Position numbers and translations under genes: made by a program. A DNA stretch of 64,000 bases, from assembly GCA_002342065.1 (NCBI GenBank), contig DDPF01000012.1, forward strand, positions 186,001 to 250,000, given 5' to 3'. The DNA comes from Bacteroidetes bacterium UBA2475 (GTDB lineage Bacteria; Bacteroidota; Bacteroidia; B-17B0; Aurantibacillaceae). Below, piece after piece: positions 1 through 9,359 of this stretch. Every line of letters begins with the position of its first letter. The stretch's first letter is position 1. The notes beneath the pieces are model-generated. The model did not search any database and was not told the DNA's origin. It saw only the letters and a list, made by a program, of their open reading frames with translations.

Positions 1-1
1 T

Positions 2-1648
2 CTCAGTGAAACCGGTCACCAACCTATGTGTGAGCAGTCTGCAAAGACCTGGATAGTTTATAACGGCGAGATCTATAATTATTTAGAGATAAGAACCGAA
101 TTAAAAAACCTTGGACATAAATTTATTTCAGAAAGTGATACGGAAGTTATTTTAGCAGCGTATAAAGAATGGGGTTTTAAATGTGCGGAACATTTTAATG
201 GCATGTGGGCCTTTTGTATTTACGATAGCGAAAAACAACTTTGCTTTGCATCGCGCGACAGGTTTGGCGTGAAGCCTTTTTATTTTATTAATGATAAAAC
301 TCTTTTTTCGTTTGCAAGCGAACAAAAAGCCTTTGTAAAAGCAGGTTTAATTACTCTTAAAATAGATCAAAAGGCTTTACACAATTATTTAATAAACGGT
401 TTGTTGGAAACCGGCCCTGCCAATTTTTTTGAAGGTATAACTGAATTAATGCCCGGAAATAATTTAGTGTACAATTTAAAATCGCAGGAACTTACCATAC
501 ACACATATTATAATTTAACCGAACACATTACTTTAAAGAATGATGGTTTAAGTGAAAATGAACTTATCGAGAAAATTACATACACCTTTGAAAACTCTGT
601 AAAATTAAGGCTTCGCAGCGACGTGGAAGTGGGTACCTGTTTAAGTGGTGGCATTGACAGTAGCGCCTTAGCGGTTACAATTTCAGAAATAACCAAACAA
701 CCTTTATTCTGTTTTACATCTGTATTTAAAAACAACGAAATAAGCGAGGAACATTTTGCGGATGTTGTTGCAAAAAAAATTAAAGCAAAACATTTTAAAG
801 TTGAGCCTACACTTAACGGTTTTTTAGAAGAGGTGGACGATCTGATCTATTCGCAGGATGTGCCTATTTGGGATACCAGTACCTACGCTCAATACAAGGT
901 AATGCAGCTTGCCAAACAAAATAATATTAAAGTGGTTTTAGATGGACAAGGCGCTGATGAATTATTTGCCGGTTACCATCACCATTTTTTAGCCAAGTGG
1001 AATAATCTCTTTTCACAAGGAAATTATATGTCAGGCATGAACGAGGTTGTTGCCAGCAAAAAAACAATCGCTAACCCTCTTCAGTTTTATTTAAAAGAAA
1101 AAGCAAAACAAAAAAACTATTTTAGTAAAAAACATTTTTCTTTATTCTTTAAAACGAATTTTTTAAATTCGAGTGAAATAAAGAACCCATCTGTTTATTT
1201 TAATTCTGTTAACGATCAGTTAGCCCATGATATTTACCACACACGTTTAAAATCTTTTTTAAAGTGTGAGGACCGTTGTGGTATGTGGCACAACGTAGAA
1301 AGCCGCACACCTTTTGCAGATGATGTGGAACTTATTAATTTGTTATTCTCTTTTAACGGCAACAAAAAAATAAAGAATGGTGTTTCAAAATATTTATTGC
1401 GCGAAGCCGTAAAAAATAAATTACCAAAAGAGATCTACACACGTTACGATAAAAAAGGTTTTGAAACACCAATGCAACAATGGATGCAAAAATTAAGACC
1501 ACAAATACTCTCAGAAATTAAAGCCGCTAATTTTGAATTTGTAAATTATACTGACCTTGAGAAAACTGACAGCAACAGTACTTTCCACAATAAATTATTG
1601 TTTAAATTATTTGTACTAAGTCGTTGGCAAAAACTGTTTAAGTTTTAA
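2..1648 (+). CDS. asnB: Asparagine synthase (glutamine-hydrolysing), 5' end cut by window
   Basis: Makes asparagine from aspartate, ATP and glutamine in the cytosol. The frame is open from base 2 (LSETGHQP before the first Met), so the gene starts outside the window and the N-terminal nucleophile Cys is not visible. What remains is the end of the class II glutamine amidotransferase domain (NGEIYNY, then ASRDRFGVKPFY) followed by the synthetase domain with its ATP pyrophosphatase loop CLSGGIDSS near residue 207 counted from the ATG at 26. The C-terminal part (SRTPFADD, YDKKGFETPMQQW) is typical of the family. The ATG at 26 is an internal Met, not a start. In Bacteroidota such paralogues also occur in surface-polysaccharide clusters; the context needed to decide lies upstream of the window. 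Confidence 0.93.
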   Translation, partial: LSETGHQPMCEQSAKTWIVYNGEIYNYLEIRTELKNLGHKFISESDTEVILAAYKEWGFKCAEHFNGMWAFCIYDSEKQLCFASRDRFGVKPFYFINDKTLFSFASEQKAFVKAGLITLKIDQKALHNYLINGLLETGPANFFEGITELMPGNNLVYNLKSQELTIHTYYNLTEHITLKNDGLSENELIEKITYTFENSVKLRLRSDVEVGTCLSGGIDSSALAVTISEITKQPLFCFTSVFKNNEISEEHFADVVAKKIKAKHFKVEPTLNGFLEEVDDLIYSQDVPIWDTSTYAQYKVMQLAKQNNIKVVLDGQGADELFAGYHHHFLAKWNNLFSQGNYMSGMNEVVASKKTIANPLQFYLKEKAKQKNYFSKKHFSLFFKTNFLNSSEIKNPSVYFNSVNDQLAHDIYHTRLKSFLKCEDRCGMWHNVESRTPFADDVELINLLFSFNGNKKIKNGVSKYLLREAVKNKLPKEIYTRYDKKGFETPMQQWMQKLRPQILSEIKAANFEFVNYTDLEKTDSNSTFHNKLLFKLFVLSRWQKLFKF

Positions 1649-1662
1649 ACAAAAAAAAATAA

Positions 1663-1703
1663 AACACATAGAGACATCGGATCTCTATATTTCCTATGTG
1701 GTT
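1663..1703. terminator. Imperfect inverted repeat between convergent genes
   Basis: AACACATAG (1663-1671) pairs with CTATGTGGTT (1694-1703) with one bulged base, and GAGA/TCTC pair inside. It lies in the 69-bp gap between asnB and the convergent gene ending at 1718 and could terminate both. The AACCACATAG-type arm also resembles interspersed inverted repeats I recall from Bacteroidota genomes. Confidence 0.45.
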
Positions 1704-1717
1704 AAAATTTTTAGCTA

Positions 1718-2401
1718 TTAGTTATGCATTGGCTTCGCATCACCGCCTTTATTCTCTAAGAAACAATATTGGATACCAAAGCCCATTCCAAAACCTTGTC
1801 CTTTCCATTTGGTAATGGCAATGTATTTATTAAAATCTTCGTTGTTGGTAGTTAGCTTATTGTAATTGGTAAACGGGGCATAAATTTTAAAATTGATGCC
1901 GAACCTTCCAAAATATATCCTCGGGTTAAGGTATAATGAAACATAGCTTCCGCCCCCAGAAAGAATAATACCTAAACTATCGTTAGCTTTGTATTTAAAT
2001 GTAGAGTAGCCCACATCTGCACCCAAAACAAGATCGAAGTGTTTTGTTGAAATGGGGTGATAATTTAGCATCACCAAAATATCATTTGTTCTAACCTCGG
2101 GTTTACGATTTGTTGCCGAATCGCGATCGGTAATGTATTTATTGTTCTTATAACGAACGCCAACTCCAAAATTTTTGTGCAGACCATACTCTGCTGCTAA
2201 ACCAAAATTTGTATTACCGGCTTTATCAGTATAAGACGTGTCTCTTGTACGATTTGGGTCTTTTATTTTAACTTTTAAAGTGGTATTATAGATCTCAAAA
2301 CCGGTATTTACTTCGGTTACCAAAGCGCCTTTATAGAAGGATTGGGCGTTTAAAACAATTGAGACGATAATAAAGAGGCTGCTTAAGTATACTTTTTTCA
2401 T
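1718..2401 (-). CDS. Secreted outer-membrane beta-barrel-like protein
   Basis: About 227 residues. An N-terminal signal peptide (MKKVYLSSLFIIVSIVLNA) is followed by alternating aromatic/glycine segments such as KNFGVGVRYKNNKY, FDLVLGADVGYSTF and FGINFKIYAPFTNY, which look like outer-membrane beta strands. I do not recognise a named family. I chose the Met whose codon ends at 2401 because it opens a normal signal peptide; an in-frame ATG five codons upstream (2416) is possible. It lies 74 bp downstream of the PorE-like gene on the same strand and may be cotranscribed with that envelope cluster. Confidence 0.65.
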   Translation of the reverse strand: MKKVYLSSLFIIVSIVLNAQSFYKGALVTEVNTGFEIYNTTLKVKIKDPNRTRDTSYTDKAGNTNFGLAAEYGLHKNFGVGVRYKNNKYITDRDSATNRKPEVRTNDILVMLNYHPISTKHFDLVLGADVGYSTFKYKANDSLGIILSGGGSYVSLYLNPRIYFGRFGINFKIYAPFTNYNKLTTNNEDFNKYIAITKWKGQGFGMGFGIQYCFLENKGGDAKPMHN

Positions 2402-2475
2402 GGTATATTTTTTCAAATGTGGGTTTTATACTAATATGTCGTTCTTAAAAACAAATACCCTATCCTAAAAACAAT

Positions 2476-4464
2476 TTATTTTGCCAGGATCTTAAACTCT
2501 GTGCGCCTGTTCTTAGCCTTATTTTCAGGGGTATCGTTCTTCACCTTAGGCTTAAGATCGGCATAACCCTTATATTTTAAGCGGGCTTCAGAGATCTTGC
2601 TGGTGGTGATCAAATAGTTATAAACCGCCTTAGCCCTGTTCTCAGATAAAGTTATATTACTTTTTCTTATACCATCGCTATCGGTATGGCCTCCTAATTC
2701 GATCTTTAAGCTGGCATTTTTTGTAAGAAAAGCGCCCAGTTTATCCAACTCAGCTTTACTTTCAGGTTTCAGGTCCCATTTGCCAACGTCAAAGAATACA
2801 TTCCGTAACTCTACAACACTTCCGGTATCAATTGGATCTAAAGGAATGTCCAGTAAAAATGGTTTCGAGAAATCGGTTTCTTTTCCTTTTAAACTAAAGT
2901 TATCGCTGTAAAATAAAAAACCATCTTTATTTACATTCACCAAATAATTTTTATTAGCAGTAAGTGTTACAAAAAATTCGCCATTCTTTTGCGTGTAAGA
3001 TTTTGTGACTGATGATTGTGTTTCAAGATCTACTAATTCAAAACTGGCCTCTAAAGTTTCTTTTGTTTTTGAATTATATACTTTTCCTTTCACATAAGTG
3101 ATCTTCTCAGGTCTAAGATCTTCCGGTAGATCGAATTGATAAATATCCAGATCGCCATAACCGCCAGATCTGTTGCTTGCAAAATAAGCGATCTTTCCAC
3201 CCGGGTTTACGAGTAAACTATTATCATCCACAAATGAATTGATGGGGTAACCTAAATTAATTGCTTTTCCCCATTCCCCATTTGGCTGACGCTTACTCAT
3301 AAAAATATCGAGGCCGCCCATGCCAGGATGCCCGGCACTACTAAAGTATAAGGTCATATTATCCGGATGAATAAAAACAGATTCTTCCATTTCGGTAGTA
3401 TTTATATTTGGACCGAGTTTAACCGGCGGTGTAAACTTCCCGTCATCAGAAATTTTACTCATATAAATATCATATTCTTTTGCAGCACCGCGGTGAAGAA
3501 TTCCTCGCACAAAATACAATTCTCTGCCATCGCTGCTAAAACTTGGTTGTGATTCGAAGTTGGCTGTGTTAATTGCGGGACCTGCATTGCGTGGCTTTGT
3601 CCATTTACCATTTACTTTTTGCGAATAAAAAATATCGCAACTACCATAACCTTTTCTATCAGGCGAACCGTAATCTCCTGTTTCATCACTACAAGATGCA
3701 AAAAACATGATGTTACCATCCGCTGAAAGCGAAGGCGCTCCCTCGTTACCCCAGCTATTAATGATAGTTATTGGTGTAGCCGTTTGCCAAACATTAGTAA
3801 TATTATTACTTGTAAAAAAATCTTCGTTAAAAAACCCCGGCATACCTTCGCGCGGTAATCCACGTGTAAATAAAAATTGTTTTCCATCGCCGGTAATAGC
3901 AGGGAAATATTCGCCATACTGTGTATTAATTCCAGGACCCGCATTAACAGGATTAAATGGTTTTGGATTTTTAACGGCATCAGCTCCAAAATTTGCATTA
4001 GCTAAATATTTTTGTGCGCTCTCTTTTGTATTTGGATTAATGCGCTCGAACTTTAAAAATGTTTCCAGACTTGTTTTAGCGTCTTGATACTGACCAATTG
4101 CTAATTGCGATAACGATAAAAAATAAAAACTATTCGCGAAAAATTTTGGATTAATTTCTATAGCACGTTTAAAATAAGTTATTGCTTCGGTATGCCTGTT
4201 AGTTACCTGGTACAAATTTGCCAAACCTAAAGCCGCTTCAATAAAATTTTTGTCTTCGTCTAAAGCTTTCTTAAAATATTTTTCAGCATCATCATCCTTC
4301 TTCATTTCGTAAGCCTGTTTACCTTCTTCAAGGTACTTGATAGCTTTTTTGTTGGTGCTGGTATATTGGCCGGGTGCCATTTGAGCCTGCGTATAATTAA
4401 AGCCAACTAATAAACAAAGGCAAATAAAAATTACTTTTTTATAAAACGTTCTGTACTTTTTCAT
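2476..4464 (-). CDS. PorE-like TPR / beta-propeller / OmpA-domain protein
   Basis: About 662 residues. Order: signal peptide, TPRs (about 40-155: KKAIKYLEEGKQAYEMKK and FIEAALGLANLYQ), WD40-like PD40 propeller blades (about 180-450: repeats like GYGSCDIFYSQ and GGLDIFMSKRQPNGEW), a carboxypeptidase-regulatory-like domain (about 460-540), and a C-terminal OmpA peptidoglycan-binding domain with GHTDSDG near 590 and LSENRAKAVYNYL. This is the domain order of PorE of the type IX secretion system and of other Bacteroidota envelope proteins. The OmpA domain should bind diaminopimelate peptidoglycan in the periplasm. I see no lipobox, whereas PorE is a lipoprotein. I chose the Met ending at 4464, which opens the signal peptide and does not overlap the upstream M61 gene; an in-frame ATG ends at 4497. 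Confidence 0.85.
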   Translation of the reverse strand: MKKYRTFYKKVIFICLCLLVGFNYTQAQMAPGQYTSTNKKAIKYLEEGKQAYEMKKDDDAEKYFKKALDEDKNFIEAALGLANLYQVTNRHTEAITYFKRAIEINPKFFANSFYFLSLSQLAIGQYQDAKTSLETFLKFERINPNTKESAQKYLANANFGADAVKNPKPFNPVNAGPGINTQYGEYFPAITGDGKQFLFTRGLPREGMPGFFNEDFFTSNNITNVWQTATPITIINSWGNEGAPSLSADGNIMFFASCSDETGDYGSPDRKGYGSCDIFYSQKVNGKWTKPRNAGPAINTANFESQPSFSSDGRELYFVRGILHRGAAKEYDIYMSKISDDGKFTPPVKLGPNINTTEMEESVFIHPDNMTLYFSSAGHPGMGGLDIFMSKRQPNGEWGKAINLGYPINSFVDDNSLLVNPGGKIAYFASNRSGGYGDLDIYQFDLPEDLRPEKITYVKGKVYNSKTKETLEASFELVDLETQSSVTKSYTQKNGEFFVTLTANKNYLVNVNKDGFLFYSDNFSLKGKETDFSKPFLLDIPLDPIDTGSVVELRNVFFDVGKWDLKPESKAELDKLGAFLTKNASLKIELGGHTDSDGIRKSNITLSENRAKAVYNYLITTSKISEARLKYKGYADLKPKVKNDTPENKAKNRRTEFKILAK

Positions 4465-4486
4465 TTTTAATTTGAAATTATAAATT

Positions 4487-6343
4487 TTACAATCCAACCC
4501 AGGCTCTTAAAGTTTGTTTTTGCTTTTCGCTTAATTCCTGCTTTAAACCAATTTGATTTTTGCGGACGATCTTAATTTTTTTGGCAACTGCATTCAAGGT
4601 TTTAATTTTGTACTTATCACCTTTTCCCTTTGGACGGTAAATTTCAATAGTAACTTTATCACCTTCTTTTACAGTTTCGTAATAGTTGGTAATGGTCTCT
4701 TTAATGTTATCCATTTTTAACTCTATACCATTCAGTTTACTTAACTCATCATTCATTTTAAAACCCATTTCTTTACCAAATTCATCCATCTCGGCAATAC
4801 CTGCAACGTACAAACGGTTGGTTTTTTCGTTAAAGTTTAGATCGGTGCTTCCTAAAGAAAATTCGTAAGTAACCAGTTCTTTCGAGAAATCAATACCTAT
4901 CTTATCCAATACTTCCTGCATTGGCAAAGGGATTTTACCCGAAACGTGTTTTCTTAGGAAGTCGCCAATTTGCGGGTAGGTAAATTTTTCAATATCATTA
5001 AAAAGGTCTTCGTCATTAAATGATTTATTTTTGCCATATTTAGTTGCAAGGTCTTTCATTAAATTTTGTGTGCCATATTTTCCGTCGCTATAATGGCGTA
5101 ATAAAATATCCAGGCACATCCCAATTACTGCTCCCTTTTCGTAAACGTTTGAATATTGTGTGTGGATCTTTTCTTCCAAAACATGTTTACTCATATAAGT
5201 AAAACTCATTGTATCATTGAAAGCTGTAATGCTGGTCTCGTATTTTTGCATCATTGTACCAATAAGTTTATCAATATCGGTAATGCCGCCTTTTGTTTGT
5301 GCGTGATGCGCTGCATATTCCGTCATGCCTTCGTAAAGCCATAAATGCTCACTCATTTGCGGTTTAGAAAAATCAAAATCGCCAATTTCTTTTGAATGAA
5401 TATTTAAAGGCGTTACAATATGAAAAAATTCGTGCGCCGCTACATCCCTTATCTCTTGTTGTAAAGAAAGACTGTCAAACTCCTGCAGCACATAAAAGGA
5501 AGAATACGAATGTTCTAAAGCGCCGTTGGACCCGGATTGCGTAGCCCTATCAATAAAATAAAACAAAAAAGCGTATTTGCTCACTGGCAATTCTCCAAAT
5601 AAATAATCTTTTTGAGCATTTAATAATTCTTTTAAAGTTGAAGCAATAAAACGGGAGTTAATTTTTTTGTTGGGTGAATAATTAGCAACAAGTACTTTTG
5701 TGTTCGCCACCATAATAGTTGCTGTATCCGGTAACGAATACATAATTGGCGAATCAACCAGATCATGATAATCAAATACAGAAATAACATCTTTGGTGTC
5801 ACCTAATTTTATATCCGACAAACCCGTTGCAGGATAAAAACCTTTTGGTTTTTCGAATTCTAAAATAAAATTTTTGTTAAGCATTCCTTTAATAAAACCA
5901 AACATGCTGTGCGTGTTGATGGCAAAGTTCTTTCCGTCCTCAAAGTTAGTTCCACCGGGTTCAAAAACAACTTTATCTTTTGTATCAGGCAAGTCTGTTT
6001 TGTCCCATGTATCATCTACATCATAAGTAATTTTTTCAATAGAAGCTGCAGGAGAGATCTTATACGTGTTAACGTCTACTTTTGTTACTTTAATAGCTGC
6101 ACCATTTATACCTGTTACTTTAAAGTTAGAGATGAACCTTCCAAAATTATAAACCTCGTAAGTGCCTGGCACCATGGCAGCGAATGAGAATTCAATTTCG
6201 TTTTGCGCAATGGTTGGCGGCGTTAAAGTCACCGAAACTTTATCGTTCACAACCTTAGTGAGGTTAATGTAATAACGGTAATTATCGTCGGCAATTATTA
6301 CACTGCTCAACAAAAAAGAAATAACAAGAATTAAATTTCTCAT
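4487..6343 (-). CDS. M61 family metallopeptidase with PDZ domain
   Basis: 618 residues with a signal peptide (MRNLILVISFLLSSVIIA). Residues to about 200 form the beta-rich N-terminal region of glycyl-aminopeptidase-like M61 enzymes. The zinc site is visible: HEFFH at about 304-308, with the third ligand expected in LYEGMTEY near 335. A C-terminal PDZ-like domain (from about 500, around MNDELSKLNGIEL) probably binds peptide termini. Expected to act in the periplasm or outer envelope. It begins 5 bp after the end of the CPBP protease gene and ends just before the PorE-like gene, so the three probably form one minus-strand operon. Confidence 0.88.
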   Translation of the reverse strand: MRNLILVISFLLSSVIIADDNYRYYINLTKVVNDKVSVTLTPPTIAQNEIEFSFAAMVPGTYEVYNFGRFISNFKVTGINGAAIKVTKVDVNTYKISPAASIEKITYDVDDTWDKTDLPDTKDKVVFEPGGTNFEDGKNFAINTHSMFGFIKGMLNKNFILEFEKPKGFYPATGLSDIKLGDTKDVISVFDYHDLVDSPIMYSLPDTATIMVANTKVLVANYSPNKKINSRFIASTLKELLNAQKDYLFGELPVSKYAFLFYFIDRATQSGSNGALEHSYSSFYVLQEFDSLSLQQEIRDVAAHEFFHIVTPLNIHSKEIGDFDFSKPQMSEHLWLYEGMTEYAAHHAQTKGGITDIDKLIGTMMQKYETSITAFNDTMSFTYMSKHVLEEKIHTQYSNVYEKGAVIGMCLDILLRHYSDGKYGTQNLMKDLATKYGKNKSFNDEDLFNDIEKFTYPQIGDFLRKHVSGKIPLPMQEVLDKIGIDFSKELVTYEFSLGSTDLNFNEKTNRLYVAGIAEMDEFGKEMGFKMNDELSKLNGIELKMDNIKETITNYYETVKEGDKVTIEIYRPKGKGDKYKIKTLNAVAKKIKIVRKNQIGLKQELSEKQKQTLRAWVGL

Positions 6344-6348
6344 AAAAA

Positions 6349-7323
6349 TTATTTTAATATTAATTTAAAATTAGTCCAGCGATACCGTTTCCAAAAAATG
6401 CCAAAAGTTATTAAAGCCATACAAAACCATAATACAATTTCGATGTAAGGGTTACTTGTTTTTTCTTCAAAAACAGAATAGGGTTTTATAACAGAATCCT
6501 GTGAGTTTACTAAAACAGAGCTAACTATGTTATTAGCAAAATGTATCCCGAACGCCAGTTCAAGGCCTTCATCCAAAAGCGTTAAAGCGCCCATGAATAA
6601 AGCAAAGAAAACAAAATAGGTAAGCATAATGGGCCAGCCATACGCCTGTACCTCGGGATTGCTCATGTGCGCCAGGCCAAACAATAAAGATGTTATAACC
6701 AGGGGAATTATACCACTCTTAAATATTTGTGATAAACCCTGGATCAAATAACCTCTGAAAATTACTTCTTCGATGCCGGTTTGTATTGGCATAAATATTA
6801 CCATCAGCAATAAAGAAAATAAAAAGCCCGGCATATTTAGATCAAAGGTCATGTTGCCCGGATTGGAAAAATACTTTATTGCCACTGCTACTGAAACCAG
6901 TATTCCCCAAAGAGCAAAAGCAAACCAAAAACGTTTGAACCTGAATTTTTGAAATCCTGTTAAAACACTGGTAAGTGTTTTTTTATGTAAAAATTTTATA
7001 CCGGCATAAAATCCAATGGCTCCAAAAACAAATAGGCCAAATTGTATGAATAAAATAATATTGCGATCAAGTTTTACCACATCGCTATTAAATAACATGT
7101 TAGAATTTTCGGTTATTTGCGTCATGGTTGATCCATTCTCAAGTGCCCGTGAAAGCAAAGGAATGGTTAAAATTGAGCCAAATCCAAGATAACCAACTAT
7201 CATTAAGATAATTGTAAAAGCATACATCCAAAATGCATTATTACCGGTAACCAGGCCCGACAATAAATACAAATTATTAAATGGAAGTTCCTTTTTGGGC
7301 GTATCTTGTACTATATTATCCAT
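6349..7323 (-). CDS. CPBP family intramembrane glutamic protease
   Basis: 324 residues, multi-spanning membrane protein with hydrophobic segments at about 32-60, 88-108, 133-148, 165-180 and later. It carries the CAAX-protease/bacteriocin-processing (Abi) motifs: EEVIFRG near 185, LLFGLAHMSN, and GIHFANN towards the C-terminus, which provide the catalytic Glu, Arg and His residues. Members cleave proteins within or near the membrane; the substrate here is unknown. It is first in the probable operon with the M61 peptidase and PorE-like protein. No exact TAnnTTTG box is visible in the 112-bp divergent gap to the peroxidase gene. Confidence 0.88.
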   Translation of the reverse strand: MDNIVQDTPKKELPFNNLYLLSGLVTGNNAFWMYAFTIILMIVGYLGFGSILTIPLLSRALENGSTMTQITENSNMLFNSDVVKLDRNIILFIQFGLFVFGAIGFYAGIKFLHKKTLTSVLTGFQKFRFKRFWFAFALWGILVSVAVAIKYFSNPGNMTFDLNMPGFLFSLLLMVIFMPIQTGIEEVIFRGYLIQGLSQIFKSGIIPLVITSLLFGLAHMSNPEVQAYGWPIMLTYFVFFALFMGALTLLDEGLELAFGIHFANNIVSSVLVNSQDSVIKPYSVFEEKTSNPYIEIVLWFCMALITFGIFWKRYRWTNFKLILK

Positions 7324-7435
7324 TAAATGTAGAAAGAGGCAATTTTTAAATAAATTTGTGGTAGAATTGGTTTACTTATATCGTATAAATATATCTAAAA
7401 TTTAGCCAACCTAATAATTAAGAAGCCTAAATAAC

Positions 7436-8386
7436 ATGAAATATTCACACATTTTAATACTTCCTCTTTTCCTTGTTATTTCATGTACTGAGCTAAAAAA
7501 AGAAAGCCTTCTTTCAACAGAAGCTGAACTGGGCGAAGCGTTATATTTTGATCCCATACTTTCGCGCGATAGCACTGTAAGCTGTGCCAGTTGCCATAAG
7601 CCCGAGTTTGCTTTTGCAGATAATAAACCGGTGAGCATTGGCATTTATCACAAAAAAGGCACACGCAACACGCCTTCATCAATGAACCAGACAGAGCGCA
7701 ACGCCTACTTTTGGGATGGCCGTGCCGAAAGCCTCGAAGACCAGGCCCTTGGCCCGATAGAGAATCCAATAGAAATGGACCTACCAATATCGATAGCTGT
7801 GAGGCGTTTGATACGGCACGAAAGATACAAAAATGCTTTTGTAAGTATTTACGGTAAAATGCCCGACGCTAAATTACTGGCACAAGCCTTATCTGGATTT
7901 GAAAAAACTTTGGAAACAAATAATACTGCTTTTGATAAATACATGAACGAAAGCGACACTACTTTATTTACAGAAAGCGCCAAGCGTGGTTTAAATTTAT
8001 TTAATGGCAAAGGCAGATGTTTTGATTGCCACTTTGGTGTTGACTTTAGCGGCAACGATAAATTTAAGAACATTGGCTTGTACAACGGAAAAGAACTAAA
8101 CGATAAAGGACGTTTTGAAATTACAAAGAACCCGAAAGACCTTGGCGCTTTTAAAACACCCGGCCTGCGTAACATTGCACAAACCGCCCCTTACATGCAT
8201 AACGGTATGTTTAAAACATTAATGGAAGTTATTGAGCATTACGATCAACCCGATAAATTTGTAAAAGGCGCTATTAACCGCGACACCATTATGAATAAGC
8301 CTTTAGGCTTAACAGAAACCGAGAAAAAAGATATTGAAAATTTTATGCTGAGTTTGAGTGACGAACGATTTTTGAAGAAGAAATAG
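7436..8386 (+). CDS. Di-heme cytochrome c peroxidase family protein (lipoprotein)
   Basis: 316 residues. The N-terminus ends in a lipobox-like segment (FLVISC, Cys17), suggesting a periplasm-facing lipoprotein. Two c-type heme sites are present, CASCH at 50-54 and CFDCH at 195-199, each in one half of the protein as in the CcpA/MauG family. Conserved neighbouring motifs include RNTPSSMNQ, FWDGRAESLEDQALGPI, FKTPGLRNIAQTAPYMHNG and a late Met-rich segment. Family members reduce hydrogen peroxide or do related oxidations in the periplasm. The gene stands alone between divergent CPBP and convergent cyclase genes, so its electron donor is not indicated locally. Confidence 0.92.
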   Translation: MKYSHILILPLFLVISCTELKKESLLSTEAELGEALYFDPILSRDSTVSCASCHKPEFAFADNKPVSIGIYHKKGTRNTPSSMNQTERNAYFWDGRAESLEDQALGPIENPIEMDLPISIAVRRLIRHERYKNAFVSIYGKMPDAKLLAQALSGFEKTLETNNTAFDKYMNESDTTLFTESAKRGLNLFNGKGRCFDCHFGVDFSGNDKFKNIGLYNGKELNDKGRFEITKNPKDLGAFKTPGLRNIAQTAPYMHNGMFKTLMEVIEHYDQPDKFVKGAINRDTIMNKPLGLTETEKKDIENFMLSLSDERFLKKK

Positions 8387-8460
8387 TTATGCGGATAGAC
8401 CACAGATTCACGCGAACAGGTTTAGAATAAGATAATTATTTTTTAACGCAAAACTTTTTA

Positions 8461-9213
8461 TTACACCACTTTATATAATACCGGCTTACTCGGACTGGCG
8501 TCGTTTTCAAAGGGAGCAATTTGTAAATTTAAAATGTAGGTTCCATCATAAACTTCGTTGGGCACGTAAATAAATTCGGTAATGGTTTTATGTAGTTGTG
8601 TATTGTTTGGGTAATTCCAAAAAGTATGATGTCCTTCTAATTTACCACCGTCCTGCTCTTTATCAATGCTTGGCATATCAATTAATAAATGTATTACACC
8701 AATCTCATTTAAATAGTCAATAGCTTCTTTTAAAACATAAGGTGGGTTGGTGTTACTATAGTGCATACTTAGTTTATTCAAACCATTGCTTAAGGTCCTG
8801 ATAACAATGGCTTCAAACTTGCCGCTGTCTTTTAATAAAGTTTCTAAAGCTTTACGCGTAATAACAAAATCGCCGTTATCTAATTGCTCAGGCAAAACAG
8901 TAACTACCTCAGCAATGAACATAAAGCGATCTAAATTTTTATTGATGGTATAAAACTCTTTGCTGATATGACCAACGCATTCTGTGTGTGTACCATTGCC
9001 ATGAGGATTAAAGGTAACGTTCCGGAAGTTGACGCTTCCGCCTTTGTTCACGTCCCCTACCCAATCGCCCATTACTACGGGTTCTAATTTCATAGGTTCT
9101 ACATACCAGGCGCTCGTGCAATCTTTGCCCGTGTGTAGTGGAATAGAAATATCTATAGGTTTAAAAAAATCAATTCTGAACTCTCTGCCTAGATGGAAAA
9201 TGGTCGCTATCAT
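8461..9213 (-). CDS. Cyclase family protein (kynurenine formamidase-like hydrolase)
   Basis: 250 residues. The signature is HGNGTHTECVGH near 70-81, the metal-binding HxGTHxDxPxH-type motif of the cyclase/KynB superfamily, with Glu replacing the usual Asp. A second conserved stretch is LIDMPSIDKEQDGGKLEGHHTFW. Relatives hydrolyse N-formylkynurenine or other amides and esters. The genome region also encodes tryptophan 2,3-dioxygenase 24 kb away, which makes a kynurenine role attractive, but they are not linked and the substrate is not shown by the sequence. It is transcribed toward the peroxidase gene. The 146 bp upstream contains AT-rich direct repeats (CACTAATT) only. Confidence 0.8.
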   Translation of the reverse strand: MIATIFHLGREFRIDFFKPIDISIPLHTGKDCTSAWYVEPMKLEPVVMGDWVGDVNKGGSVNFRNVTFNPHGNGTHTECVGHISKEFYTINKNLDRFMFIAEVVTVLPEQLDNGDFVITRKALETLLKDSGKFEAIVIRTLSNGLNKLSMHYSNTNPPYVLKEAIDYLNEIGVIHLLIDMPSIDKEQDGGKLEGHHTFWNYPNNTQLHKTITEFIYVPNEVYDGTYILNLQIAPFENDASPSKPVLYKVV

Positions 9214-9359
9214 TTTTTTGATTTACAATTGACAATTTAATTATTTACAATTTTGAGCCACTAATTTCACTAATTGCACAAATTTATACTCACCGTTTAT
9301 TCACTAATTATTTTATAGCTAAACCTGCCTGCGGCATGTTTGATAATTTCACTAATTCA

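Noticed and set aside
26..40. ATG at 26 as the true start of asnB
   Set aside because: The frame is open to base 2 and continues the conserved amidotransferase sequence, so the gene is cut by the window, not started there.
3707..4087. 126-codon plus-strand frame
   Set aside because: Antisense to the PorE-like gene, no start signals and no recognisable domain.
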